NCBI GenBank assembly: GCA_023266215.1
Contig: JAHFRQ010000002.1
Location: forward strand, 259,158-323,157
DNA: 64,000 bases
Origin: Gammaproteobacteria bacterium
GTDB taxonomy: Bacteria > Pseudomonadota > Gammaproteobacteria > Coxiellales > Coxiellaceae
Direction of reading: 5' to 3'
Part shown: positions 39,231 to 48,004 of the stretch, one piece after another
Layout of the letters: each line of letters begins with the position of its first letter
Position numbering within the stretch: the first letter of the stretch is position 1
The notes under the pieces: generated by a model
The model's input: the letters and a program-made list of their open reading frames with translations, nothing else
The model's database searches: none
Told to the model about the DNA's origin: nothing
Program-made: the position numbers and the translations under genes

Positions 39231-39452
39231 TTCGCTGGGATTAATAATGTCAGCTGTTCTCGCGGCAATTTCATCCGCTAACCAACGCTCAAGCGTTTCA
39301 ATGTATTTTGCAGTGCCTTCTCTTACGCGCGTCTCATTCTGCTCATAAAATTTCTCTTCCTGTCGACTTTGAAGATTGAGTATTTTCAACAGATCTGCTG
39401 GAATAGTAATAATAGCAGCGCCGCCTTGCTTTCGAATATGTACTGTAATCAT
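39222..39452 (-). CDS. MazE/AbrB-type antitoxin-like protein, solitary
   Basis: 76 residues. The N-terminal swapped-hairpin pattern (MITVHIRKQGGAAIITIPADLLKILNLQ) matches MazE/AbrB. The rest (charged, ETRVREGTAKYIETLERWLADEIAA) is unlike usual MazE tails. Overlaps the end of the phosphorylase gene by 9 bases. No toxin immediately follows; the RelE-like gene upstream has its own antitoxin. Orphan or degenerate. Confidence 0.6.
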   Translation of the reverse strand: MITVHIRKQGGAAIITIPADLLKILNLQSRQEEKFYEQNETRVREGTAKYIETLERWLADEIAARTADIINPSELN

Positions 39453-39532
39453 AAATATCTCGTTGTGTTAATTATCTCAAATAAGTACAGCACAAATGTG
39501 CTACTTTTTAAATAGGCAGATTGATGTGAAAT

Positions 39533-39832
39533 TTACGGATGAGGTGTAATAGCAATAATAGTAATTTGATTCCTGTTTTGGCCATAGCACCAAAAAATGC
39601 GATAAGCGCCGGGTGTATTATTTTCTGCATAGGCTTCAAAAATTTCTTCACCGTTTTCGCCTTGCATAGCGCTGTATTTATGAGTATTTAAGCTAGGATG
39701 TCTTGGATTGGTTTGCAAATAGCCCAATGTTTTTTGAACCGCCTTACATCGCTTTTTTAGGCCGGTGTTTGATTTTAAAAATTCGTACTGTTCCAATGCC
39801 TTTTCAGTGAATTCAATTTCAAAATGAAGCAT
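39533..39832 (-). CDS. RelE/ParE-superfamily toxin-like protein
   Basis: 99 residues. FTEKALEQYEFLKSN opening helix, NPRHPSLNTHKYSAM, and the strand set EEIFEAYAENNTPGAYRIFWCYG then QITIIAITPH, typical of RelE/ParE/HigB-like folds. Lies 8 bases after an AbrB-type antitoxin gene, forming a module. The target (ribosome-bound mRNA or other) cannot be told. Confidence 0.7.
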   Translation of the reverse strand: MLHFEIEFTEKALEQYEFLKSNTGLKKRCKAVQKTLGYLQTNPRHPSLNTHKYSAMQGENGEEIFEAYAENNTPGAYRIFWCYGQNRNQITIIAITPHP

Positions 39833-39840
39833 ATTAATCT

Positions 39841-40122
39841 CTATTTATCTTCATCATCCAGGTATTTCGAAAAGTCCTCGTCAATTTTACGAAGCTTTCC
39901 TTCCGCCAGTTCTTTTAAACCTTGGCGAAGACTAGCTAAAGCTTTGGGATTTTCATACAGCCATCTTTCTCGCAGAGGAATTTCCATGACGGGGTCTAAG
40001 ATAATGCGATGCTTTTTATCGACGGTAACTCTAAATCCCGTTGCGCCACGAGACAAGGCGCCCAAGGTCACCCTACCTTTGGAATCAGGATGTAATGTTT
40101 TTATTTTTAGTGCCTGTTTCAT
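39841..40122 (-). CDS. AbrB-like antitoxin of the RelE-type module
   Basis: 93 residues. SKGRVTLGALSRGATGFRVTVD and HRIILDPVMEIPLRERWLYENPKAL: an AbrB-like DNA-binding hairpin followed by a helical tail (LRQGLKELAEGKL) probably contacting the toxin. First gene of a two-gene unit with its own promoter. Confidence 0.7.
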   Translation of the reverse strand: MKQALKIKTLHPDSKGRVTLGALSRGATGFRVTVDKKHRIILDPVMEIPLRERWLYENPKALASLRQGLKELAEGKLRKIDEDFSKYLDDEDK

Positions 40123-40154
40123 TGATAAACCCTCTTAATGCTAATGACATATAA

Positions 40155-40201
40155 ATTATAGCAGAAAGTGGGAATTATTCAAAGTGGGAATTTCCCACTT
40201 T
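40155..40201 (-). promoter_or_regulatory. Promoter and operator of the RelE/AbrB-type module
   Basis: On the minus strand TTGAAT (40182-40177) and TATAAT (40160-40155) are 16 apart. A perfect palindrome AAAGTGGGAA-T-TTCCCACTTT (40181-40201) overlaps the -35, and a further AAAGTGGGAA copy lies in the spacer (40165-40174). This is a classic autorepression layout. The palindrome also touches the punA stop. Confidence 0.65.
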
Positions 40202-41020
40202 TCACCAATCCCCCTTCACAAACTTCAGCACTAATTTCTTAAGCGTCTCTGCGCCTTTAACAGCGCCTTTTAAAGTGACTTCGTGGCTTAATTTTTCGTC
40301 ACTCAAGCCCGCTGCCATATTGGTGACGACTGAAATCATTGCCACTTGCATGCCGCAATGATGCGCCACAATGCTTTCATTAATCGCTGACATCGCCACC
40401 ACATCGCCGCCCAATATTTTAAACGCACGAATTTCAGCTGGCGTTTCAAAATTTGGGCCTAAAACAGCAAAATAAATACCATCAAATAATTTAATATTGA
40501 TATCAGCCGCTGCTTGAAATAATTTTTCGCGCAAATTTAGATTATAAATATCTTCAACACCAATAAATCGCGGTCCAAATTCTGCATCGTTGGGGCCTGC
40601 TAACACATTTTGAAATTGAAAATTAATGTGATCTTTAATAACCACTAAATCACCTGGAATAATATCTGTTCGCAGTGAACCTGCTGCATTCGTAATAAAA
40701 AAAGTTTCACAGCCAATTAATTTCATCGTGCGAACGTAAGTTTTAGCAACGATGTTTGAAACGCCTTCGTATAAATGCGCGCGGCCTTGTAGGCAAGCAA
40801 TATTAATGCCATTTAGCTTGCCTAAAATTAAATTACCGCTGTGGCCAGCGACTGTGCACGGGGGAAAATCGGGTAGATCTTGATAGGGAATTACTATCGG
40901 ATTTTCTAATAAATTAACCAGGTCGCCTAAGCCTGATCCTAAAGTGATGGCAAGCTGAGGTTGAAATCCATTGGTTTTTTTTAAAATAAGCTCAGCCGCT
41001 TTTTTGGCAGATTGTGTCAT
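40202..41020 (-). CDS. punA: Purine nucleoside phosphorylase
   Basis: 272 residues, PNP/MTAP trimeric class. LGSGLGDLV, CTVAGHSGNLILG, LQGRAHLYEG (phosphate loop), FITNAAGSLR, and the base pocket VVAMSAINESIVA. Cleaves purine nucleosides; xanthosine preference (XapA type) is possible. Lies 2 bases after cdd: a nucleoside salvage pair. Confidence 0.9.
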   Translation of the reverse strand: MTQSAKKAAELILKKTNGFQPQLAITLGSGLGDLVNLLENPIVIPYQDLPDFPPCTVAGHSGNLILGKLNGINIACLQGRAHLYEGVSNIVAKTYVRTMKLIGCETFFITNAAGSLRTDIIPGDLVVIKDHINFQFQNVLAGPNDAEFGPRFIGVEDIYNLNLREKLFQAAADINIKLFDGIYFAVLGPNFETPAEIRAFKILGGDVVAMSAINESIVAHHCGMQVAMISVVTNMAAGLSDEKLSHEVTLKGAVKGAETLKKLVLKFVKGDW

Positions 41021-41022
41021 GA

Positions 41023-41427
41023 TTAATTCTCCAGGTTTTTTGAATCAAAAGCGCAAGGCAATAATTGATCCAAAGTAAAATGAGCATATGAATTTTTAAG
41101 CGTACACAAGTGAATAGGCAGCGATTTCGCTGAAAACTCTAGCAGACGCTGACGACAAGCGCCACAAGGTGGGCATATCTTATCGCCCGCCACTAAAATT
41201 AAAACTTCAGTAATAACCTTGTTTCCTCGAGTAACCAGCGCGCCAATCGCGTTGGCTTCGGCGCAGGCTGTTAATGGAAAAGCGGCGTTTTCAACGTTGC
41301 AGCCAACGAATATATCCCCATTTTTGGCACGAATGGCGGCTGCCACCTGAAAGTGCGAGTAAGGCGCATAAGCCTGTTTTAAAACACTTTTTGCGGCTTC
41401 CCATAAATCTTGCGGGGCGGTTTTCAT
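41023..41427 (-). CDS. cdd: Cytidine deaminase
   Basis: 134 residues from the ATG preceded by AGGAGAG. CNVENAAFPLTACAEANAI with zinc Cys and catalytic Glu, and PPCGACRQRLLEF with the two other zinc Cys. Deaminates cytidine and deoxycytidine. An upstream start would add nine residues without a better ribosome site. Confidence 0.93.
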   Translation of the reverse strand: MKTAPQDLWEAAKSVLKQAYAPYSHFQVAAAIRAKNGDIFVGCNVENAAFPLTACAEANAIGALVTRGNKVITEVLILVAGDKICPPCGACRQRLLEFSAKSLPIHLCTLKNSYAHFTLDQLLPCAFDSKNLEN

Positions 41428-41495
41428 ATTTGGCTCTCCTGCGCGTATAATCAAGTGGGTTGATTATATCCCAATAACTCAGGATGAGAGAAATT

Positions 41496-41963
41496 ATGAT
41501 AGATACCATGACTGTGCTGGCTTATTTATTAGGGGATGATTCTGGTCACAACAAGCAAATAAAACTTAACGCTGAATTTTCACAGACGCAGGTCGTAGAA
41601 ATAAGTCCTAAAGTAATATGGAAAAATGTACCGCCTGAGGCCGACTCGCTCGTTTTAATTGTCAAAGATTCTGATATTCCGAAAAAAGAAAATTACTATT
41701 GGGTTGTTTATAATATTCCTGCGGATTCTCATGGTGTTGATTTAGATGAAAGCAAAATAATTAATAAAAATAACGTTGGTTTAAATAGCTGGGGACAAAA
41801 AAATTATCACGCGTTAGATTATCCGAAAAAAAATCATAAAATTTATATCACTGTTTATGCGCTTGATAAAAAATTTTCATCTATTCAAAATATAACAGGC
41901 GAATCGTTGGAGCAAAAAATAAGAGGTCACGTATTGGCAAAAGGAGAAGTTATCAAATCATAA
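41496..41963 (+). CDS. YbhB/YbcL-type PEBP family protein
   Basis: 155 residues. SPKVIWKNVPPEADSLVLIVKDSDIP (D-x-D-x-P motif), YYWVVYNIPADSHGVD and a GPxxP-His region partly replaced by NYHALDYPKKNHKIYITVYALD. Phosphatidylethanolamine-binding-like fold, Raf kinase inhibitor homologue; bacterial role uncertain. ATG 41496 is chosen because AGGATGAGAG lies at a proper distance. Confidence 0.8.
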   Translation: MIDTMTVLAYLLGDDSGHNKQIKLNAEFSQTQVVEISPKVIWKNVPPEADSLVLIVKDSDIPKKENYYWVVYNIPADSHGVDLDESKIINKNNVGLNSWGQKNYHALDYPKKNHKIYITVYALDKKFSSIQNITGESLEQKIRGHVLAKGEVIKS

Positions 41964-41997
41964 AAAAACGCCCCGATAAATAGAGGCGCTTTCTTGA
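41964..41997 (-). terminator. Terminator of the HPF-type gene
   Basis: On the minus strand GCGCCTC ... GGGGCG followed by seven Ts, directly downstream of the HPF-cold-shock gene and also able to act for the convergent PEBP gene. Confidence 0.65.
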
Positions 41998-42002
41998 ATC
42001 GC

Positions 42003-42536
42003 TTATTTTTCAGCCGCTTTAACACGTCGCGCTTCTGGTCCTTGATCTGTTTCTAATGCGATAAAATTAACGTGTGAACCGATTTTTAATTTTTTAGCGT
42101 GATGCGCGATCACATGCGCATCATTAAAATAGAACTCTGTTCCGTCGGGTGTTTCGATAAATCCAAAACCACCGCCATTCATGCGCACCACTTTTCCGCT
42201 TAAAGGTTCTTCATGATGTTTTGCACCGTTTTTTAACCGTTCGCGATATTCTTCTAATTTTCGAGTGACATCAGCAAAAGCATCTTGAATGGAGTTATAC
42301 ATATTTTCATCACCATTGTAGGTAGCAATTAATTCTTGTCCCGGAACACCAACGGTCACACGCGTATTAAATAAATTGCCTCGTCGCTGATTATTATTGG
42401 CTAACTCAACAACCACATGACAGCTGATAATATGATCTGAAAAATGCGCTAATTTTTCCGCTTTTTCTCTGATGAAGATTTCAACCGCTTCGGAATGATC
42501 TAAATGACGTAGTGTGATTTGAACGGGTGTTTGCAT
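42003..42536 (-). CDS. HPF/RaiA-type ribosome hibernation factor fused to a cold-shock domain
   Basis: 177 residues. Residues 1-105 match the HPF/RaiA S30AE fold (VQITLRHLDHSEAVEIFIREKAEKLAHF, VTVGVPGQELIATYNGDENMYNSI). Residues about 112-175 form a cold-shock-type OB domain (GKVVRMNGGGFGFIETPDG, EFYFNDAHV, GSHVNFIALE). Likely binds ribosomes or RNA at stationary phase or stress. The fusion is known in some gammaproteobacteria but uncommon. Confidence 0.85.
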   Translation of the reverse strand: MQTPVQITLRHLDHSEAVEIFIREKAEKLAHFSDHIISCHVVVELANNNQRRGNLFNTRVTVGVPGQELIATYNGDENMYNSIQDAFADVTRKLEEYRERLKNGAKHHEEPLSGKVVRMNGGGFGFIETPDGTEFYFNDAHVIAHHAKKLKIGSHVNFIALETDQGPEARRVKAAEK

Positions 42537-42903
42537 AAAATTCTCCTTTGTTTTTTTGCCCGGGAATTATAAACATAAAACCTTGATTTATCTAATAGAA
42601 TATTTGTTTACCTCCTTCTGAGTAAGTATAGTTCGTGATTAAGATTTTGCTTGCTATAAATACTTTGAAAATGATGCAACTGACTGTTTTCTTGGTATAT
42701 TTTAGTATTTTCGGGGGAAATTAGGTGGATTTAGGTTGAAAATAGACATAATTACTTTGTTTTCCTAAGAAAACCTTAATATGCGTTTGATATCGTATGC
42801 CATGTGCAAAATACTGTTAGTTACGAATACGAAGAAGACTTTGTGCTCGTGACGCTACCGTGTCAAAATGTGAAAAATTATTCAGTCGACTTAGGAGAGG
42901 AAA
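42537..42903. other. Intergenic region, csrA and HPF-gene upstream sequences
   Basis: No gene seen. It holds the divergent upstream regions of the HPF-type gene and csrA, and a hairpin GTTTTC-CTAA-GAAAAC at 42759-42774. Just before csrA, TTAGGAGAGGAAA carries two GGA motifs over the ribosome site, which suggests CsrA autorepression. Confidence 0.5.
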
Positions 42904-43113
42904 ATGCTGGTGTTAACACGCTCAATAGGTGAGCGATTATTTATCCAAGATGGCGACATCAAGATTCAAGTACTGGAAGTGAAGGGTAATCAAGTGCGAT
43001 TAGGTATCGAAGCGCCAAAGGATATTTCCATTCATCGCGAAGAAGTATTTAATCGCATCAAATCAGAAGCTAGTGCGTCTGCAGCTGATTCAAAAGCGGA
43101 AGAAGTTGTTTAA
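42904..43113 (+). CDS. csrA: Carbon storage regulator CsrA
   Basis: 69 residues. [41 protein letters not shown]: complete, with the RNA-binding Leu4, Arg6 and R44-type HRE region. Longer C-terminal tail rich in Ala/Ser. Post-transcriptional regulator, antagonised by Rsm RNAs such as that at 38200. Confidence 0.97.
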   Translation: MLVLTRSIGERLFIQDGDIKIQVLEVKGNQVRLGIEAPKDISIHREEVFNRIKSEASASAADSKAEEVV

Positions 43114-43763
43114 ATAATACGAACTCCATTGCTGGTGCCGATAATTATTTTATCGGCAGGGCGTTTTGCAAAAATGCCGTTACAAACCACGCCAGTTATA
43201 TTGTTAATGAGCTCTTCTGTTTGAATTGGATTTTCAAGATTTAAATTAAACACATCCAAAATAATATTGCCATTATCTGTCACGAATCCTTCGCGATATT
43301 CTGGTATGCCGCCTAATTTTAATAATGTACGCGCAACCAAACCACGCGCCATGGGAATTACTTCAATGGGCAGTGGAAATTTCCCCAATATTTTAACCTC
43401 TTTGCTTTCGTCTGCAATGCAAATAAATTTTTGAGCTGCTGCTGCTAAAATTTTCTCACGCGTTAAAGCACCACCACCACCTTTAATTAAATATTTAAAC
43501 TGATTAAATTCATCTGCACCATCAACATAAATGTTCACTTGATTAACTGCATTTAAGTCATCGACAGTAAAACCCAGCGCTTTTAATTTATTCGCCGTAT
43601 CAAGCGAGCTTGCAACCGTTGTTTTAATTTTATGCTTAATAGATGCCAGCGCTTCAATAAAATAAGCGGCTGTTGATCCTGTGCCAACACCGACAATGGC
43701 ATCAGCTGGAATTTCATTAAGCGCTGCTATCGCTGCGGCCTTTTTTTGGTCGTTTTGGGTCAT
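43110..43763 (-). CDS. rpiA: Ribose-5-phosphate isomerase A
   Basis: 217 residues. [39 protein letters not shown] with catalytic Asp, [17 protein letters not shown]. Non-oxidative pentose phosphate pathway. Converges with csrA, overlapping by 4 bases. Confidence 0.96.
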   Translation of the reverse strand: MTQNDQKKAAAIAALNEIPADAIVGVGTGSTAAYFIEALASIKHKIKTTVASSLDTANKLKALGFTVDDLNAVNQVNIYVDGADEFNQFKYLIKGGGGALTREKILAAAAQKFICIADESKEVKILGKFPLPIEVIPMARGLVARTLLKLGGIPEYREGFVTDNGNIILDVFNLNLENPIQTEELINNITGVVCNGIFAKRPADKIIIGTSNGVRII

Positions 43764-43780
43764 GGCGTTCTCGTTTTAAT

Positions 43781-43881
43781 TATATCTGTCCCTAATTTAC
43801 GGAAATATCATTTAAGGGACAAGTATAATTTAATTATATCTGTCCCTTATTTGAATATTTGACGGTTTGGGGACAGATATA
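43781..43881. repeat. TATATCTGTCCC repeats
   Basis: TATATCTGTCCCT at 43781-43793 and 43835-43847, and inverse forms AGGGACAAGTATA (43814-43826) and GGGGACAGATATA (43869-43881). Alternating direct and inverse copies between rpiA and prlC, able to form two stem-loops. Confidence 0.7.
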
Positions 43882-43886
43882 AAAAG

Positions 43887-45896
43887 CTAGATAATTTCAT
43901 TTTGTTCCAACAATGCATCAACTTGTGGTTTTCTGCCGCGAAATTCTATAAATAAATCCATGGGTTCTTTGGCGCCGCCCGATTCTAAGAACGTGGTTTT
44001 AAATTTTTCTGCGGTTTTTGCATCAAAAATGCCGTTTTGCAAAAATAAAGAAAAGGCATCGCAGGCCATGACTTCAGCCCATTTATAACTGTAATATCCC
44101 GCTGCATAACCGCCTGCAAAAATATGTGAAAAGCTGTTTTGAAAGCGATTAAATGTTGGAACTGGAACGACAGATGTTTTTTCTCGAACGTGATTTAAAA
44201 TAACTTGAATACTATTGAGATTATTGGCATCAAAATGCATATGCAAATCAAAATCAAATAACGCAAATTCAACTTGGCGCATCATCTGCATCGCAGACTG
44301 AAAATTTTTCGCGCGGATTAATTTTTCAAATAAATCATTGGGTAATTTGCTTTTAGTTTGAAAGTGTTCTGCAAATAAATCAATAGACGCTTTTTCCCAG
44401 GCCCAGTTTTCAAAAAATTGACTAGCCACTTCAACCGCATCCCATGGAATGCCATTAATGCCAGAAACGCTTGCAATATTAATTTTTGTTAGCATATGTT
44501 GTAGTGCATGCCCTGTTTCATGAAATAAAGTAATCACATCATCGTGTGTAAATAGAGCAGGCTGATTAGGCGCTGGTGCATTAAAATTGCATGTGACATA
44601 GGCCACCGGAATTTGTATTTCGCCATTCAATAATTTTCGGCGTGCACGGCAATCATCCATCCAGGCGCCACCGCGCTTATTTTCTCTTGCATATAAATCA
44701 ATAAAAAGTCGCGCTTGTAATTTATTGTTTGAATCAAATAAATTAAAGCAGCTGGCATCTTTATGCCATAAATTAACATTTAATTCAGGCTTGACAGTAA
44801 TATGATATAGTTTTTGTATAACAGAAAATAAACCAGTAAGTACTTTTGGTTCTGGAAAATAAGGGCGCAAATCTTCTTGAGAAATTTGATATAATTGCTG
44901 ACTTAATTTTTCAGAAGCATAGGCAACATCCCAGGCATTTAATTTTTCGATTTTTAATTCAGATTTTGCAAATTCAGATAATTGTTGAAATTCTTTTTGA
45001 GCTGATGGTAAAGATTTTTCTGCAAGTTCACTTAAAAAATTTAAAACATCTTCTGTTTTTTTGACCATTTTAGTTTGCAGAGAATATTCAGCATAATTTT
45101 TAAAGCCTAATAATTTAGCTAATTCAAAGCGTTTTTCTAAAATTTCGCGCATCACATCATCATTATTCCATTTGTTTGCATTGGGGCCTTGGTCAGATGC
45201 GCGTGTTACAAAAGCGGTATACATTGCTTCACGCAATGATTGTGAATCGGCGTACATCATAACAGCCAAATAGCTTGGTGCTTCTAAGCTAAAAATCCAG
45301 CCTGATTTGTTTTCCTTTTCAGCCAATAATTTTGCAGCCGAAACAGCGTGTTCTGGAATCCCAGATAATTCTTTTGGATTATTAATTACTTTTTTAAATC
45401 CCATGGTCGCATCTAACACATTTTCTTCAAATTTTTGCGTTAATTGCGACAAGGATTTTGATAAAGCAGCAAATTTTTCTTGTTCTGCTTTGGGTAAATT
45501 AACACCCGCTAACTTAAAATTTCGAATATCATTTTCAATTGTTTTTTGTTGCGCAATATCCAAATTTTTAATATCAATAGACTCAACCGCATGAAATAAT
45601 GTTTCGTTTTGAGAAATTTCAGAGCTGTAATCAGATAATTTGGGTAAACAGTTATTAATCACTTCGCGCAATTTAGGAGAGTTAATCACGCCATTCATAT
45701 GCTGAATGGGCGACCAAAAATGATGCAGCTTGTCGTTCAGCTCTTCCATTGGCTGCATTAGATTATCCCACGTATAAACCGTGTTTTTTTCTAGCAGCTT
45801 ATTTATATCAGATAAATTATTGTTTAAAATAATTTCCAGCTCTTTTTCAACCGAATCTAAATTAATTGCTGAAAAATTAGGGAGAGATTGGCCCAC
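43887..45896 (-). CDS. prlC: Oligopeptidase A (M3 metallopeptidase)
   Basis: 669 residues, usual length. Zinc motif LFHETGHALQHML with a downstream Glu in DAVEVASQFFENW, and the C-terminal GGYAAGYYSYKWAEVMACDAF. Cytoplasmic peptidase degrading signal peptides and oligopeptides. Confidence 0.95.
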   Translation of the reverse strand: MGQSLPNFSAINLDSVEKELEIILNNNLSDINKLLEKNTVYTWDNLMQPMEELNDKLHHFWSPIQHMNGVINSPKLREVINNCLPKLSDYSSEISQNETLFHAVESIDIKNLDIAQQKTIENDIRNFKLAGVNLPKAEQEKFAALSKSLSQLTQKFEENVLDATMGFKKVINNPKELSGIPEHAVSAAKLLAEKENKSGWIFSLEAPSYLAVMMYADSQSLREAMYTAFVTRASDQGPNANKWNNDDVMREILEKRFELAKLLGFKNYAEYSLQTKMVKKTEDVLNFLSELAEKSLPSAQKEFQQLSEFAKSELKIEKLNAWDVAYASEKLSQQLYQISQEDLRPYFPEPKVLTGLFSVIQKLYHITVKPELNVNLWHKDASCFNLFDSNNKLQARLFIDLYARENKRGGAWMDDCRARRKLLNGEIQIPVAYVTCNFNAPAPNQPALFTHDDVITLFHETGHALQHMLTKINIASVSGINGIPWDAVEVASQFFENWAWEKASIDLFAEHFQTKSKLPNDLFEKLIRAKNFQSAMQMMRQVEFALFDFDLHMHFDANNLNSIQVILNHVREKTSVVPVPTFNRFQNSFSHIFAGGYAAGYYSYKWAEVMACDAFSLFLQNGIFDAKTAEKFKTTFLESGGAKEPMDLFIEFRGRKPQVDALLEQNEII

Positions 45897-45960
45897 TTTA
45901 CGACTCCTATAAGTATTTTCTTAAAGCATAAGCAATCATTTGACATCTAATTTATTTTTT

Positions 45961-47400
45961 TCACCGCGACGCCAAATACTCGCCAATGCGGTTTTCAAGA
46001 CTCAAGTAAGGAAAGCGAGGTCCTGTAAAATTGTTTACCATAATGACGAAAGAAATAACGCCGTGATTATAGGTTTGCACAAAACCCGCCAGAGATGAAA
46101 TATCTTCGGTTGAGCCTGTTTTAGCGCGCACGCATTTGCGCTTGCCCAATTTCGCCATGCGCCAACGCAGCGTGCCGTCATCGCCAGCAATCGGTAGCGC
46201 TGGAATTAAATAAGTATTTAAAACAGAGTTGTGATGAATAAGCCACAATACTTTTGACATAAAAGCAGGTGTCACGAAATTATAGTTCGATAAACCCGCA
46301 CCATCATTTAAGTGCACGGTGGCCGTGTTGACGCCATAGGGCCTTAAAATATTTTGCTCAGCCATTAAACCGTTTTGCCAGCTGCCGGGTTGATGATAAT
46401 AAACTTCACCCATTTTTTTAAGTAACGCATTGGCATACAAATTATCTGATTTTTTTAATAAATGAATGATTAACGTTTGTAGTGGTGGCGAATTAAATTG
46501 CGCGAGCACAGTTGTGTCTGCAGGTGCTTTTGCTTCACTGACAACGCCATTAAACGCAATGTTTTGTTGCGACAAAGCTTGTTTTACATAATCTTTAGTA
46601 AGCGGTAATAAATCGCGAACTGCGAGTGCGCGACCTTGCGCGCCACCTGATTTTGAAAGACATCCGCGAATAGCAAACTCATTTTGATTGTTGCTAAAAA
46701 TTTTCATGGGGCAATTGCGTGTGTTATAACGCGTTGTCATCACGTGATTAAATATTTTAATAATACCACTGGGCAAATTGGTGTGAACAGCGATGGGTTG
46801 GCCGGGACGAGCGGGCACAAATCGCATGCCAAAGCGGTTGCGATCAATAATAATAGTACTCAGCGGCGCTGCGTAATCAAAACTTAAATCATTCCATGAC
46901 CAGCCTGATGGATAAGGAACATGATCAAATGCCATGTCATCAATCACAACTTGACCATTGATTCTTTGAATGCCACGCGCTTTTAATGCTTTAAATAAGT
47001 TAAACAAATCTGATCGCGTTAAAGTGGGGTCGCCGCTGAATCGCAAATATAAATTACCATTTAAAACGCCTTGAGTTATCGTGCCGTTGGTCAAGAGCTT
47101 AGTTTCAAATATAAAATTGGGCTTTAAAAATAACAGTGCCGCACTGACGGTAATTAATTTTTGAATGCTGGCAGGTGAAAATAAGTGGTGTGTGTCGCGT
47201 GTAAAATACGTTTGGCCCGTTTGCAAAGATTGAATATCAATGCCGATGGTCGCCTTGTATTTGTGCGCGTTCACAATATTGCGAATACCATTGGCGATCG
47301 ACGTATCTTGGCCGGGATCGGCGCTTGCATTAATATTAAAAAATAAAGTGGAGGCAATAAAGCTACAAGCTAATAGTTTGGATAATTTTGAGTGGGTCAT
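45961..47400 (-). CDS. dacB: D-alanyl-D-alanine carboxypeptidase/endopeptidase (PBP4)
   Basis: 479 residues with a signal peptide (LLACSFIASTLFFNINASA). SxxK as FSPASIQKL, SxN as KSDNLYANAL, KTG as RAKTGSTEDISSLAG. Periplasmic peptidoglycan hydrolase of the S13 family. Confidence 0.93.
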   Translation of the reverse strand: MTHSKLSKLLACSFIASTLFFNINASADPGQDTSIANGIRNIVNAHKYKATIGIDIQSLQTGQTYFTRDTHHLFSPASIQKLITVSAALLFLKPNFIFETKLLTNGTITQGVLNGNLYLRFSGDPTLTRSDLFNLFKALKARGIQRINGQVVIDDMAFDHVPYPSGWSWNDLSFDYAAPLSTIIIDRNRFGMRFVPARPGQPIAVHTNLPSGIIKIFNHVMTTRYNTRNCPMKIFSNNQNEFAIRGCLSKSGGAQGRALAVRDLLPLTKDYVKQALSQQNIAFNGVVSEAKAPADTTVLAQFNSPPLQTLIIHLLKKSDNLYANALLKKMGEVYYHQPGSWQNGLMAEQNILRPYGVNTATVHLNDGAGLSNYNFVTPAFMSKVLWLIHHNSVLNTYLIPALPIAGDDGTLRWRMAKLGKRKCVRAKTGSTEDISSLAGFVQTYNHGVISFVIMVNNFTGPRFPYLSLENRIGEYLASR

Positions 47401-47455
47401 ATATTGGGCTTTGGGTAAAAATATTTTATTGATTTTATCACTAATAATCAGATTG

Positions 47456-47974
47456 TCACAATTTCAAATCGTTATAAATATTGTCAGCGATAGAAAGCGG
47501 CGAGTTAATGTCGGTGTCATAAGTAAAGTCGGCAATCGATGCATACAACGGCGCGCGAATCTGGTCGAGTTCAATAATTTTATTCATGGGGTCTGGCATG
47601 TCGAGCAAAGGACGCGTGCCTTTGCGCTGATTTGTGCGTGATAATTGCGTGTTAATAGAAGCTCGCAAGTAAATAACCACGCCACGTGCTGCCAAAACCG
47701 CGCGATTTTCATCTGCTAAAATGGCGCCGCCGCCTGTTGATAAAACAATATTATCAAGCTCGGTTAGCTTTTCAATCATGAGACATTCGCGATCTCGAAA
47801 ACCATCGTCACCTTCAAATTCAAAAATAGTGGCAACAGAAACCCCGGTTTGTTTTTCAATTTCATGATCGGAGTCATAGAAAACCAGATGAGCCTTTTTG
47901 GAAAGCGCACGACCAATCGTCGTTTTACCAACGCCCATGGGGCCGACTAGAAAAATATTTTTGCAGTTTTTCAT
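47456..47974 (-). CDS. aroK: Shikimate kinase
   Basis: 172 residues. P-loop LVGPMGVGKTTIGRAL, DSDHEIE, FRDRE, STGGGAI, TRPLL lid. Fifth step of the shikimate pathway. A TTG start upstream would add ten residues. Follows pilQ as in many gammaproteobacteria; aroB is not seen downstream, where dacB lies. Confidence 0.94.
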   Translation of the reverse strand: MKNCKNIFLVGPMGVGKTTIGRALSKKAHLVFYDSDHEIEKQTGVSVATIFEFEGDDGFRDRECLMIEKLTELDNIVLSTGGGAILADENRAVLAARGVVIYLRASINTQLSRTNQRKGTRPLLDMPDPMNKIIELDQIRAPLYASIADFTYDTDINSPLSIADNIYNDLKL

Positions 47975-48004
47975 GTTGATTTTCAATATGATGTAAGCGG
48001 GCAA

